From: Pogostemon cablin
Taxonomy: Eukaryota; Streptophyta; Magnoliopsida; Lamiales; Lamiaceae
DNA length: 64,000 bases
NCBI GenBank assembly: GCA_023678885.1
Contig: CM042958.1
Location: 16,920,852-16,984,851, forward strand
Reading direction: 5' to 3'
Below are positions 46,452-59,028 of the stretch, piece by piece. The position numbers and the translations under genes are program-made. A model generated the notes under the pieces. That model did no database searches, was not told the origin of the DNA, and saw only the letters and a program-made list of their open reading frames with translations. Every line of letters begins with the position of its first letter. The first letter of the stretch is position 1.

Positions 46452-49400
46452 CTATGAAGGCACTGCATAACATCAAATTATTGTTAGTTGACATTATGAA
46501 ATGAGTTAACAGTTACAAAAACTTGGAAATGTCAAAAGCTCAAGAACACGAGTGGAACAGGAGCATTGCATGATTAAAATATTGCAACAAGAAACCACAA
46601 GCTTAGTATTGAGGAACAAAAATGCAAAACCTAAAAAAAAAGCTCATTTTCATAGATTAAATACTTACATATATAATGAAGTATATTAAATTACATGGTT
46701 GATAGGTATTTCTATAGTATGAAAAAGGTTTAAGAATTATCAATTATAAGAACTAAGAAGTCAACCTCATATAATTGGTATGCAAGCATATATCTAGACA
46801 TACAAATGTAAGTAGATATACTTAATCCAGCTTGGAGAAAAATACATCTTACACAAGTCAAACTTCCATTAAGGTCCTAAATAAGCAGAAAAGGCATTGC
46901 ACTAGTAATAAGTGAAGGATAGACTTACTGTATGTAGAAGTGTCGATCTGTTCAGGTAGTTCTTTGATATCAACTTCAAACCTCTCTTGTACCTGCATTA
47001 CATCGTAGAAGATAATCACATAACACAACTTCGAGATGAGAGTTCAACAAAACCCATGATAATTCATAGTATCAAACCTGATTAAGGACGTCCGAATCAG
47101 AAGCAGAGGAGACAAATGTGATTGCAAGCCCTTTGGTACCAAACCTCCCAGCTCTACCCACCTAATGTACAGAGACAAAGGAAAAAAGAAAAGAAGATAA
47201 TCAGGAACAAATTCCTGTTCCAAAAACCCAAATTAGAAAGAAAATTTAAAAACAATTTATACCCTGTGCAGATAAGTGTCAGCAGAATCTGGCATATCAT
47301 AATTGATCACAATGTTCACTCGCTCTATATCAATTCCCCGGCCAACCAAATCAGTCGCTACAAGAATTCTCTTATGGCCCTCCTTAAATCCCTTGTACCG
47401 AGTCAATCTGCAATTCCAAACAGCTCAGTATAAACAAGCAAATAATACCAACCTATATTCAATTAATATCAAAACCATCAATCAGAAATTAACAAAATAG
47501 CCGAAGTTCTGGATCTTATTCATCGACTAGTGAAGCTTCTTTTACAACCCATTAAATGAGATGTCAATTATAATGAATTGGGAGGCGCAGTTATGTTGGA
47601 CAAACCTTTCTTCTTGAGACATGCCAGAGTGAATACAAATAGATGGAAAATTACACTCCACGAGCAACTTGTTGAGTTCAGCAGCTCTGCTAACACTTTT
47701 TACAAAGATAACAACTTGATTGAAGTCCAATGCATCTAGCAGATCATTCAGCTTCCGGTTTTTCTCCAGCTCACTCAATTTGATGTAGTGCTGTCATTAG
47801 GTAAACCCATCAATGAGAAATAATACATAAGTCTTATAGGCCGAATGACATGTGAAGTTTCAAAATAAGACCTGTACAAGACCATGAAGGGTCAACTTTG
47901 CCTCGTCGTCCACATAGATCTCCATAGGCTGTAAGGAAGAAATGTCATAGTAAAGCATATTAGGTGGTATCCAGTATGAAATGAATTCAACATGGCCCGA
48001 GTTGAGGTCCTGTCTTGGTCCATCTGAATCAACTCCTTCCAGAGACTTTGACACTCAGACCAACTAGAGTCATCACCACTGCTAAAAAGTAAATACTTAT
48101 CCAACTAGACTGAGAACCCCACTTCCCATTCAAAACCCCTCTCTAAAACAATTTAGAAGAAGAAAGATAAAATAACTAATAACGGAAACAACATTTATAA
48201 GAGCAACAGCCAACTATTGCAGCAACAGCAACACAACTAAGAACTACAAGATCCCCCCTTCCTGCCAACCCATTTCAAACGAATCATCAGATGTCAGATG
48301 GATAGATGAGTATGACATGGCAAGCATACAGTGCTTCAACCACTGCATTCTTGACATACATGTCACTTGCAGAAAGCTGGAATAATGGAAACATTGAAGA
48401 CTTCAAAATTCAAGTAGGACTGGCCACAGGACATTACATCTTGCATGAATTTCTTGCAAACAGGCCGGATCTCTTTGCTGAGTGTAGCTGAAAACATCAT
48501 AACCTGCTTATCATGAGGTGTCATTTTGAAAATCTCCTGTACATCTCTCCTCATATCTGGCCAGACACAAAATAATAGTATTATTCACGCCATAGTTGTT
48601 AAAAGCGAGAGGGGCACCGAGGCGCACGGACCCCTAACTGCGCCTGAGGCGCAAGGCGCGCCAGAGGCGCGCGCCTGGGCTACATTTTGCTTAAAACTCA
48701 ATTTATAATATATATACATAAAGAAAACAGAAAAAATCATTAAAAAAAAATAACTACTCGAATAATATACAAGTATAGGTGTTTCTAGGTGATAATAACT
48801 TAATAACTATAAGAAAACAACATATATATTTCATATACAATGATATAATTCTTAGGAAAACAAAAAAAATAAGAAAATAAAAAAAATCAACTTTCCGGCA
48901 GGTGGCAGCTGGGCGGCGGCGGCAGATGGTGTGTGGAGGTGAAGGCAGCGGCTGGCAGCCCACCTTTCTCTCTTTTGAAAGTTCTACTTCTAAAACCCTA
49001 ACCCTAATTCTCAATTTATATACATTTTATAAGTGGGCTGCCCCCTTTTCTTAATAAAAACGTGTTAGCACTTCAAAATAGAATTAGCAACTTCAAAAAA
49101 TTAAAAAAAAAAAAAAGAAAAAAAGCAAGATGTTGCAGAGGCGCGCCTTAGGCGCGCCTTTTTGGTCCCGATGAGGCACACCTAGGCGTGCGCCTACGAC
49201 ACAAACGCCTTGGACTGCAAAAAATGGCCAATCTAGGCGCAAGCCTGTGAGCCTCTGCGCCTTAGGCGCGCCCGCTGAAGACAGAAAAATTACTTTACTA
49301 CAAGCTTGATAATTAATATGGGAGCATACCAAGAGACTCGAGCATCTTGTCACACTCATCCAAGATAAAATGCCTCACATTTCTTAGAGAAAGGTCCTTT

Positions 49401-51636
49401 TCTCTTGATAGAGCAAGTATCCTCCCAGGTGTACCCACGACAATGTGAGGGCATTCATTCTTCAGAATATCTTTATGGCTTTTAATGTTGACACCACCAT
49501 AGAAAACGGCAACTTTAATGTCCGGCAAATAGGTGCTGAACCGCTCAAATTCATGACAAATCTGAAAATTTTGGATTCAGATTAAGAGACATCAGCGAAA
49601 TAGCAACCAACAAAATAAACAAAGCAGCATGCATATAAATATTACCATACTCATTGTATTTTGGGTGTGGATTAGTTGTAGGGATTAGTTATTAATTAAA
49701 AATTCAAATCCCTAGACAAATGATAGAAGAAAATGAAATCATTGGTCTTTCCCGAGTAGAAGTGGAGGTCATGTACCAACTTCCACAAGGAGAGTCAGTA
49801 GAGGTTATCAGGATTATGATTGCACAATTCACAGTCCCAAATTTTAAATATATGATTTAAATATAAAAGAGATTTAGAAGTAGGAATCCTGCCTGATAAG
49901 CCAGCTCCCTCGTATGACATAGAACAAGCGCCGCAACTTGACCTGCAACGGGTTCAATCTGCTGCATTGTTGAAAGAACAAACACAGCAGTTTTCCCCAT
50001 ACCAGACTTGGCTTGGCAAATAACATCCATTCCCAAAATTGCTTGAGGAATGCACTCGTGTTGAACTGATGAAGAACCAAACAAATTTGATCCAAGGAAG
50101 CCTCAGTTTCTATTAAAAAAGGTTTTACCATTCAACTTCTCCAAGGTATAGTGATATTAGTGATTTACCTGAGAAACAAATACATTTTTGTAAGTCAAAG
50201 GCATCGTTCGCCAAAATGCAAGGACCATGAAGATACCTATGTGGCTTCAGTAACTACTGCAAAGCCTTGACAAATGACACTATAAGTATTAAAGAAATGG
50301 TTCCAGTAATATCCTTCATGTATTGCAGCTTCCACTAGGCTACAAGATACCTATGTGGTTCAGTAACTACTGCAGAGCCTTGACAGATGACACTGTAAGA
50401 ATTTTGAGAAATGGATCCAGTAGTAACTCTTAAACTTGCCACATTATTGTCACATTACTTGTAATCTTGTATAACTTATCTTCTTACAAAGATTTTTCTC
50501 TATTATGTATTTATTTATTACCTCGTATCACAATCAAAAGTTGTAACCTATGAATAAAAAAGGTAATTTTCACATGTAGAAAAGTGAAAATACTGTCTTT
50601 CCACCTTATTAAACTCCAGATTAGAATATTTTACTATTACTTAAAAATACTGTAATACAATCTATTAATTTTATGCAATTTGACTAGGCTTATTAGAGTA
50701 CTTGAAGGTTTCAATCAATATATTTAAGAAAAGGCACAAAAATAACAACTTCCCTGTCATATTTACAAAACAAAATTAAACTAAGCCCTCTAAAAGACTG
50801 ATTTGCCCAGCCTGGGAAGGTGGATGTGATAATATATTTGCAATCGACAGATAATCAAGTAAAATTTAAATTCAAACAACACAAAATATCATGTTCCTTT
50901 CAGTCCAGGGGTAAAGTGATACGCCACAAAACTAGTGTTTTTTTTAGTTAGAAACAACTATAAACAAGAACTACCTCAGGCAAGAAGATAATAAAACAAA
51001 AAAAAATTATCTTGCCTTCTGATGGATGTTCAAATCCTGAATCCACAATCGCTCTCAGAAGCTCTGGTTTCAAGAGGAAGTCTCTAAATCCTGAACTGTG
51101 TATCCCTACGTAGCCCCTGTACAAGAGAATATGCAAAAACAACTGAGTATTTGTCAAACAAAGACAGTGAGCACAAGCCGAAGACTACAGATGACACATA
51201 AACACCATACAGATCACACCATAATTGCATTATTTCTCCAATCAAACCATGGGAACTCACTAAACAAAATTTTAATGCCTACTTCACTATGGAAAGCAGG
51301 GTAAAGCTACAGATCATGTCGCTTAGCCCTACTTAAATACAAATATTATAACTAATTGCATAACATAATAAACTTTGAACAATATATAAACACAAAATCG
51401 CAAACAAAAAAGGAATACAAAACATTATCGGGAAACCCTAAATCAAGAAAAAGTCGTAGAGGCAAAAATCCGAAGATCTACGAAAGAAAGAATGCTTTCA
51501 AGACCAGTCGATAAACTCACTTCTTCCCCGACTCGCCGTTGACTCTTGCGTTGATCGAGTCAGTGTTTTTCTCGTCTTCTTCCTCGTAGTCGAGAAGCTC
51601 CTCCTCGTAAGCTTCGTTGTCCTTTGCGTCTCCCAT
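46452..51636 (-). CDS. UAP56: UAP56/Sub2-type DECD-box RNA helicase (RH15/RH56-like)
   Basis: RNA helicase of spliceosome assembly and nuclear mRNA export (TREX). Minus-strand exons: 51521-51636, 51016-51116, 49893-50065, 49330-49561, 48438-48556, 47872-47928, 47606-47790, 47263-47407, 47078-47161, 46929-46992, 46452-46462. Phases agree throughout and give 1287 nt, 428 residues, the usual size. The start is MGDAKDNEAYEEELLDYEED. Motif I AKSGMGKT is at about residues 91-98, DECD at about 198-201, SAT at about 230-232 and HRVGRAGR at about 375-382. The last exon codes only three residues (MPS, with its first base in exon 10) and the stop. Introns 2 and 3 start with GC (GAAG|GCAAGA and CAG|GCAGGA); no GT donor in phase lies nearby. 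Intron 4 holds a GC-rich repeat. No lesions seen. Confidence 0.96.
48595..49280. mobile_element. GC-rich GGCGC-repeat element in helicase intron 4
   Basis: Both ends are packed with GGCGCGCC and AGGCGC motifs in inverted orientation (for example GCGCGCCAGAGGCGCGCGCC left, GAGGCGCGCCTTAGGCGCGC right) around an AT-rich middle. It looks like a non-autonomous DNA element, perhaps hAT-type. Exact ends and target duplication not resolved. Confidence 0.55.
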
Positions 51637-51982
51637 TTACCTAATTGCAACACGAAACAATAAATCGATAAGCAAAATTCGATCTTTAACAATTTAAACT
51701 TAAATCAAATTCCACAAAACATCCAAAAATTATGAGCGAATACCGATTTTCGCTGTAATTACCTGTTGAATCCGAACGGAAGGATAAAAATTAGGCAATG
51801 ATCGTGCTAGGGTTTCGAAAGTCTGCAGATGATATAAAAAAGGGTAAAATTCTGAGGTGGGGTGGGGGGTGGTGAAGAGCGGAAGGGTTTGAGATAGGGA
51901 TGGTACTTTATTATTGATTGGCCAGTGTCATCGAGTTGACTTTACCATAATGCCCTCATTATAGTAGGATATTTGCCAAAAT

Positions 51983-52037
51983 AATATATATATATATATT
52001 ATTTATATATATATATTTTTTTTTTTTTTTTTTTTAG
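51983..52037. repeat. (AT)n and poly(T) tract
   Basis: Simple TA repeat running into more than 20 consecutive T bases, about 350 bp upstream of the helicase start. Confidence 0.9.
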
Positions 52038-53105
52038 TCAGAGAAAATTTTACTCCATTAATTTTCTAGATATTTTTTATTATTATATTAATTTTTTTTT
52101 TGGGCGAGATGCTTCAACTAAAAATTGACGGGCTCACCCTAGAATGTTTAGTACTTGCTCTTATAGGACTTCTCACTTGAAAAAAATGAAAATCTACTTT
52201 TATATGTTTACAATTTAATACTATAAACTAAAATTATTTGTGATTATAAAGTTAAATTTTTATATTAAAAAATACAAGTTATTCGTTGCCATAGATTCAT
52301 ATAATTTTATAACACTGTGTCTTCCAATAATATTTTTTAAAAATAATAAACTATTAGTATCTTTTAAAATGATAAAGTATTACATTACACTAATAAAGAC
52401 CAACTATTATTCGTATTGAAATGCTCCTCCATGTAGTACCATTTTTGTAGAGTGACATTGACCATCATTTAAAAGAGTACTATTAGTTATTTTAAAAAAT
52501 AATAAATATTAATTATTTTAAAAGAGTAAAATTTAATTGTAGTATATCTTGAATTTTTATACCTCTGTTGATATAAATAATAGTTGAAAAAAAGTCAAGA
52601 ATAACTTTATATCTTAGTTCATCTTTTAAGCTTGTGTAATTCGTTATTATTTAAAGAGTAAAGTTCAATTATACATAACAACTAGTTTATATTACACGAG
52701 CTTAAAAAACAATAACATGTGGATGGTTTTGTCGACTAAAATTTATAACAATAACAAAATACATATTACCCCCCTGCCTCATGCAAATTAAAAACACTTT
52801 TTTTTCGACAATTTTTATTAAAATGTTCAAAATAGTTTATTATTTTTAGGTAGTGAAATGAGTGCAAAGTATATTATGTAGTTATGGATGATAATTTTGA
52901 AATTAAAAAGTATTATAATGATAATGTGTTGATAATTTTATTATTTTTTACAATAACGTATTAGAACGGATGAAACCAAAAAATTTAAAATATATATTGT
53001 TTTAAAACAAAGAGAGTATTAATTAGATGTGATCAAGGGTGGAACTAAAAGTTTGGTTTGACTCGGTCTATATGAACTAGATAAAAGCTTATTTTTAAAG
53101 TTATA

Positions 53106-53320
53106 CTCTCTTCATCTCATTAAAAGATGTTTTTTAGTTTTTTTTAGTATTATTATTTAATGTATAGTGAGTAATTGTATTAATGAGGGTGTAGACCCCA
53201 TATTTTAATTGTATTAGAGAAGATGTGTGTGTCTCATATATGTGTAAAAAATGAAAGAGAACTCTTTGGGTAGAACGGGCAAAATGAAAAAAAAATCCTC
53301 TTTAAATGGGACGGAGGAAG
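53106..53320. mobile_element. Stowaway-like MITE
   Basis: TA, then CTCTCTTCATCTCATTAAAA ... AAATGGGACGGAGGAAG, then TA. Interior matches 13424-13650 and 33296-33521. Confidence 0.85.
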
Positions 53321-53416
53321 TATGTTTATGCTATGATAAAACCATACGAAGCTTAACTGGCTGGCCTATTTTAAAATTTATATGTAATTATACCTAAAAC
53401 TTATATGTACGTATTA

Positions 53417-53711
53417 TTAAAAATAGGATTAATTACAAATAAAGTCTCAACCTTTACTTTAATTGCGAATAAATCTAAACATTTGAAAATTTGCAAAAAA
53501 GTACCTCACTTTAATTTTTTTTGCAAAAAGAACCCGAGGACGGCGGAGGCCTGCTCGGTCGCTGACTTGTCTGTAAGCCTCCGCTGCTCGATGGTTCTTT
53601 TTGCAAAAAAAAATTAAAAGTGAGATACTTATTTACAAATTTTCAAAGATTTAACTTATTCGCAATTAAAGTAAAGGTTAGGACTTTATTTGCAATTAAC
53701 CCTTAAAAATA
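53417..53711. mobile_element. MULE-type MITE, long inverted repeat
   Basis: The body is 53426-53702 between 9-bp duplications TTAAAAATA (53417-53425 and 53703-53711). It opens GGATTAATTACAAATAAAGT and closes ACTTTATTTGCAATTAACCC. The arms stay paired for over 100 bp, with a GC-rich centre containing GGCGGAGGC and GCCTCCGC. Nine-base duplications and long inverted ends fit Mutator-like elements. Confidence 0.87.
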
Positions 53712-53735
53712 TTATTTTTTAAATTGTAGTGTATA

Positions 53736-53760
53736 TAATAATAATAATAATAATAATAAT
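53736..53760. repeat. (TAA)n microsatellite
   Basis: About eight TAA units. Confidence 0.9.
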
Positions 53761-54063
53761 TTTAGTAATATATAAATAAAATGTATATTGAATTGTAAAA
53801 ATAAACAACTATTTGCTTAAAAGGCTCAGGCTCTAGCTTCTTGAAAAGTCTGCCACAAATTAAATGGTTAGGCTAAAACTCACCAATATCTAAATAAGTT
53901 TAGGCTTTTTCACATAAGGTCTGGCCTTACTTATTTCAATTCCTAGATGTGATGGACTAAGTTAAATTTTGATAAAATAGAACAAACCAATTGCACCGAA
54001 GTGAAGTTTACTCAATTAGATTAATTTTCTTTGGTTCGATATCTGAAAGTTAAAAAATCAAAC

Positions 54064-54874
54064 TGTTGTATATGTAGACCATGGATGCAGTGTCCATTAC
54101 TATACGTATAGTGACCATGGATACATGTGTGGATGAGTGTGTGACTTATAGCAATAGGTATACACAAGAAAGGTGAGGATGATGACTAACAGCAAGGTGA
54201 TGGTCAGCAGATTGATGATCAAGCTACATAGAAGAAGATCAGTTGATAAGGATTGATTATAACCAACTGATCATTAGTTGATTGGCTTGATAATTCATGC
54301 ATGGCAGTTTAAGTGGTGTATTGTTGCAGCTTGTAAGTTGTCATTGGTTGACAGTTAATCTTGATTGAAGTGTTAAGCTAAATCAAGAAAAAGTTTCGGT
54401 TCTGATGATGGAGATTCAACACACATGATTATTTATGAGATTCAACCATAAAGTAGTTGGTTGAATTGAGGAGTTGAAGTAGTTCAGAACAGTTGCAACT
54501 AAAACTAATCACATGGCAGTTATGATATTGCCTGGTGGGATCAGATCAGTGAAGTTTATATATACATCATCATACACAGCAAATACGAGTAGTAGTGAAG
54601 TCGATCATCATCATTATACAAGTTAGCAAATCAAATTAGGGTTTCTTAAGTGTTCTAGTTTATCATCTTCATCATATTGTAACCATGATTCATCAAGATA
54701 GTGATTACTCTCCTTTAGAGTGGATGTAGATCAACATGATCGAACCACTATAATTCTTGTCTTCCTTCTTCATGTTTTGATTTCAGTTTTCTTTTAGTTA
54801 ATCAATACATTCATAAGAGGTTAGTGTAGATTGTAAGCTTCTTTGATTGATCAAAGTTTGCTGCATTCATAAGA
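54064..54874 (+). repeat. 5' LTR of copia element B
   Basis: Starts TGTTGTATATG and ends GCATTCATAAGA. Near its start is the perfect 14-bp palindrome ACTATACGTATAGT (54099-54112). The 3' part from about AGGGTTTCTTAAGTG on is shared with element A. Confidence 0.95.
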
Positions 54875-54876
54875 AT

Positions 54877-54892
54877 TGGCGCCGTCTGTGGG
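54877..54892 (+). promoter_or_regulatory. Primer binding site of element B
   Basis: TGGCGCCGTCTGTGGG, identical to the site in element A. Confidence 0.7.
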
Positions 54893-54945
54893 AAGGCTAA
54901 ACCAGAAGAAGAAGAAGAAGACTCAGTGGAGAAGAAGAAGGTCAG

Positions 54946-57900
54946 ATGGTTACCACAAAGTTTGATATTGAAAAATTCACAGAGAAGACAGACTTCAGTC
55001 TGTGGAGGATGAAGATGGAAGCCATCTTGGTTCAACAAGGTCTGTCAGATGGTATTAAGCCATTGCCAGAAGATCATATTGCAGGAGCTGGTGCTGCTGG
55101 TCTTGCAGTAGATCAAGAACAACAAATCAAGGCCAGAAGTGCTCTCATTCTGTGTCTTGGAGATAAGGCTCTAAGGGAGATCTCTAAAGAACCTACTGCA
55201 AGAGGAGTTTGGAAGAAATTGGAGGAGTTGTACATGATTAAAAGTCTGGCAAACCGTTTGTACATGAAGCAGAAGTTATACTCCTTCAAGGTATCAGAAG
55301 ATAAGTCTATTATTGGTCAGTTGGATGATTTTAACAAGATCATTGATGACTTAGAAAACATAGATGTAGCTCTGTCAACTAAAGACAAGGCTGTCATCCT
55401 CATGTCAGCTCTTCCAAAATCTTTTGAAGGTTTGAGAGATACTTTATTGTTTGCTAATGCTGAATCAATCTCCCTTGAGCAAGTGTTGTTGGCAGTCAAG
55501 GCAAAGGTACTTCACAAGAATCCAGAACAGCAAGCAAGTGCAGAAGGATTGAAAGTGAGGAAACAAAACCAGTGGAATAAGAACAACAAGCTTAGTAAGA
55601 GTGATGTTGATAAGAGGAAGCCTGAAAAGAACTATAGTGTACCAACAGTTGAAGAAGAAAACAAGAATTGTTTCCACTGCAATAAACCAGGACATTATAA
55701 GAAGCAATGTTACAAATGGAAAGCAATGGTAGCAAAGATAATAGCTTAAAAGAGAGGAAATAAAAGGTCTCATGCAAATCAGGTAATAATTAATCAAGAT
55801 GCTACAGACTCTGATTTCATTGAAGCAATGTCTGTGAGTTCTAATTCAGTTTCAGAAGAGTGGGTTATGGATTCTGGATGTTTTTTTCATATGACATCAA
55901 GAAAGGACTGGTTTACTGAATTGAGGTCACAAGATGAAGGATCAGTAATGCTAGGTGATGATCATACTTGTAAGATTGTTGGAATTGGTTCTGTCAAACT
56001 TAAAATGTTTGATGGAAAAGTCAGAATGTTGAACAATGTTAGATATGTACCAAGCTTAAGGAGAAATCTAATATCTCTTGGAATGCTAGTTTCTCAAGGT
56101 TATGAATGCCATTTGAAAGGAGATACACTTGCTGTCATAAAAGGAAAGTCAGTAGTTGTTAAAGGATTCAAGAGGTCTGATCTGTACTTCTTGGATGGTT
56201 CAGTTGTGACTGGACAAAGTAATACAACTAAGGATGAGAGTAGTGTTAATGTTTGGCATGAGAGGCTTGGTCATATAAGTGAAAGAGGTTTACAAGGACT
56301 TGCAAGACAGAAGTTACTTGAGATCAGTTCCACATGTAAGTTAGATCAATGTGAGGCTTGTATATTAGGAAAAGCTAAGAGATTGAAGTTTGGTGCAGCT
56401 GAGCATAATACCAAAGCTAGGTTGGAATATGTTCACTCAGATCTTTGGGGGCCTTCCAAGACTTCAACAATAGGAGGTGGGAAATACTTCATTTCATTCA
56501 TTGATGATTATTCAAGGAAGGTGTGGATTAAAATTCTGAAAACAAAGGATGAAGCACTATCAGTTTTTAAGGTATGGTTGACAGAAGTAGAGTTACAAAC
56601 TGGAAACAAGGTCAAGTGCTTAAGAACAGACAATGGTCTTGAATTTGTGTCACATGAATTCAATAAGTTTTGTCAAGAGAAAGGTATTAAGAGGCACAAG
56701 ACAGTACCAAGTACACCACAGCAAAATGGAGTGGCTGAGAGGATGAATCAGACACTTCTTGCAAGAGTTAGGTGTATGATGAGCAGTGGAGGTTTCTCTA
56801 AGGGCTACTGCAGCCTATTTGATTAATCTGTCACCATGCACAGCACTCAAGTTTAAACCACCTGAAGAAGTATGGTCTAGAAGGGTACCAGACTATAGTC
56901 AACTGAGGATTATATGATGTTTGGTGTATTCACATCAGAAACAAGATAAGTTAGATCCTAGAGCAGTTAAGTGTGTGCTAGTTGGCTATCCTAAAGAGGT
57001 AAAAGGGTACAGACTATGGTGTTATGAGAATAACAAGTTCATAGTTAGTAGAGATGTGACATTCAATGAAGGAAGAATGTCTTTGTTGGAAAGAGGATCT
57101 GATAAGTTGATAACTACTGATAAGTGTGAGTTTGAGGTGGAGCATGATGACAAAACAGTTTTACAGCATGGTCAAGATCAAAGAGAGGGTAGTGTACATG
57201 AAGAAATTGCTGCTGAAGGAAGGACTGAATCATCTGGCTCAAATGAAAGAAGAACTCTAAGTAGCTATCAGTTGGTTAGGGATAGATTGAGAAGACAAAT
57301 CAAAACACCTATAAGATATATAGAGGCAGACACTGTGTCATATGCATTATATGTAGCATCAGATGTTGATGTCTATGAACCTAGGACATACTCAGAAGCA
57401 GTTTCCAGCAAGGAGAGTATGCACTGGTTGGATGCTATAGAAGAAGAGCTGCAATCTTTAAAGAGGAATAATACTTGGATGATTGTTGACAGGCCTGCTA
57501 ATCAGAAGCTTGTAGGCTGTAAGTGGATATATAAGAAGAAACCAGTTACTAGCAAGGAAGAAGGAATTAGATACAAAGCAAGACTTGTAGCAAGAGGGTT
57601 TTCACAACAAGAAGGTGTAGATTATAATGAAATCTTCTCACCAGTGGTTAAACACTGCTCAATAAGGATCCTGCTGTCATTAGTTACTCAATTGGACTTG
57701 GAATTACATCAAATGGATGTAACAACAGCTTTCTTACATGGAAATTTAGATGAGAAGATTTATATGAGGATTCCTGAAGGAGTTAATCTACAAGGAGCAG
57801 ACTCAAAGGCTTGTCTATTACTTAAATCACTATATGGTTTGAAGCAAAGTCCAAGACAGTGGTATCTCAGGTTTAATGAGTACATTACTTCAAATGGTTT

Positions 57901-58938
57901 TGACAGAAGCATGTATGATAGCTGTGTATACATAAGATGTGATAAAGGAAGCTATATTTATCTTCTACTATATGTAGATGATATATTAATAGCTTGTAGA
58001 GACATGATAGGAATCAATTCAGTGAAGGATACTTTGAGGAAGGAATTTGACATGAAAGATCTTGGAGAGGCAAGGATGATTCTTGGAATGCAAATAGAGA
58101 GGAAAAGATCAGCTGGAGTATTAAGGTTGTTTCAAGAGTCATACCTGGATAAAGTTTTAAAGAGGTATAATATGAATCTTTGTAAGAGTTCATCAGTACC
58201 AGTTAAGCAAGGGGTAAGTCTGTCATCTCTTCAAGGGCCTCAAACAGATAAAGAAAGGTTTGAAATGGGTAAAATACCTTATGCAAGTGCAGTAGGCAGT
58301 CTAATGTATGCTATGGTATGCTGTAGACCAGACTTGGCATATGTAATGAGTGTGATCAGTAGATTTATGAGTGATCATGGTCTTGTTCATTGGGATACAG
58401 TAAAATGGGCAATGAGGTATGTTAGAGGAACTTTATCAGTTGGGTTGAAGTTTCAGAAACAGGATGTTTGGGATGATGCTGTTGTTGGTTATGTTGATGC
58501 AAATTATGCAGCCAACCTTGATACAAGGAAATCAATGACAGGTTATGTGTTCAAGTTATTTGGTACAGCAATAAGTTGGAAGGCTACACATCAACACATA
58601 GTGGCTTTATCAACCTCTGAAGCTGAATTTGTTGCTCTTACAGAAGCAATAAAGGAGGGTGTATGGTTGATTGGTATTTTGAGAGAATTTGGAGTTCAGC
58701 AGAATAGCATTGAGGTGTATTGTGATAATCAAAGTGCTGTACATCTCTCAAAGCACCAAGGATATCATGAGAGGACTAAACACATTGATGTGAGACTTTA
58801 TTTCATAAGAGATATGATAGAAGAGAAGTTGGTTGCTGTAAAAAAGGTTAAAAAACTGAAAATCCTGCTGATATGTTCACTAAGGCTCTACCTATTCAAA
58901 AGTTTGAATTGTGTAAGAGTCTTATTGGAATTCACTAA
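54946..58938 (+). pseudogene. gag-pol polyprotein of copia element B, inactive
   Basis: Same domain order as in A. Protease keeps DSG (VMDSGCFFHM). Long frames run 54946-55749, 55828-56826 and 56921-59101. Lesions: TAA at 55747 after the zinc knuckle; a deletion of about 20 bp near 56805 in the integrase region, as seen against A; TGA at 56915; and one base lost near 58850, which replaces the RNase H C-terminus with an unrelated tail. Reverse transcriptase is uninterrupted (QMDVTTAFLHG, YVDDIL) and so is most of RNase H (TRKSMTGYVFKLFG). The breaks differ from those in A, so the two decayed separately. Confidence 0.93.
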
Positions 58939-59028
58939 AAGAAGAAAGAAAGGTGAGCTGCAGCCTGTAAGTGCAGCAAGGTGGAGAGTATTGTCACTTG
59001 TGATGATGCATGGTCTAAGGTGGAGAAT

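Larger units (their letters stand above)
51637..54058. other. Intergenic DNA between the helicase and copia element B
   Basis: No gene. It starts with the helicase promoter region. It contains an (AT)n tract at about 51985-52015 followed by a T run, two MITEs (53106-53320, 53426-53702) and a (TAA)n tract at about 53736-53760. Confidence 0.5.
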
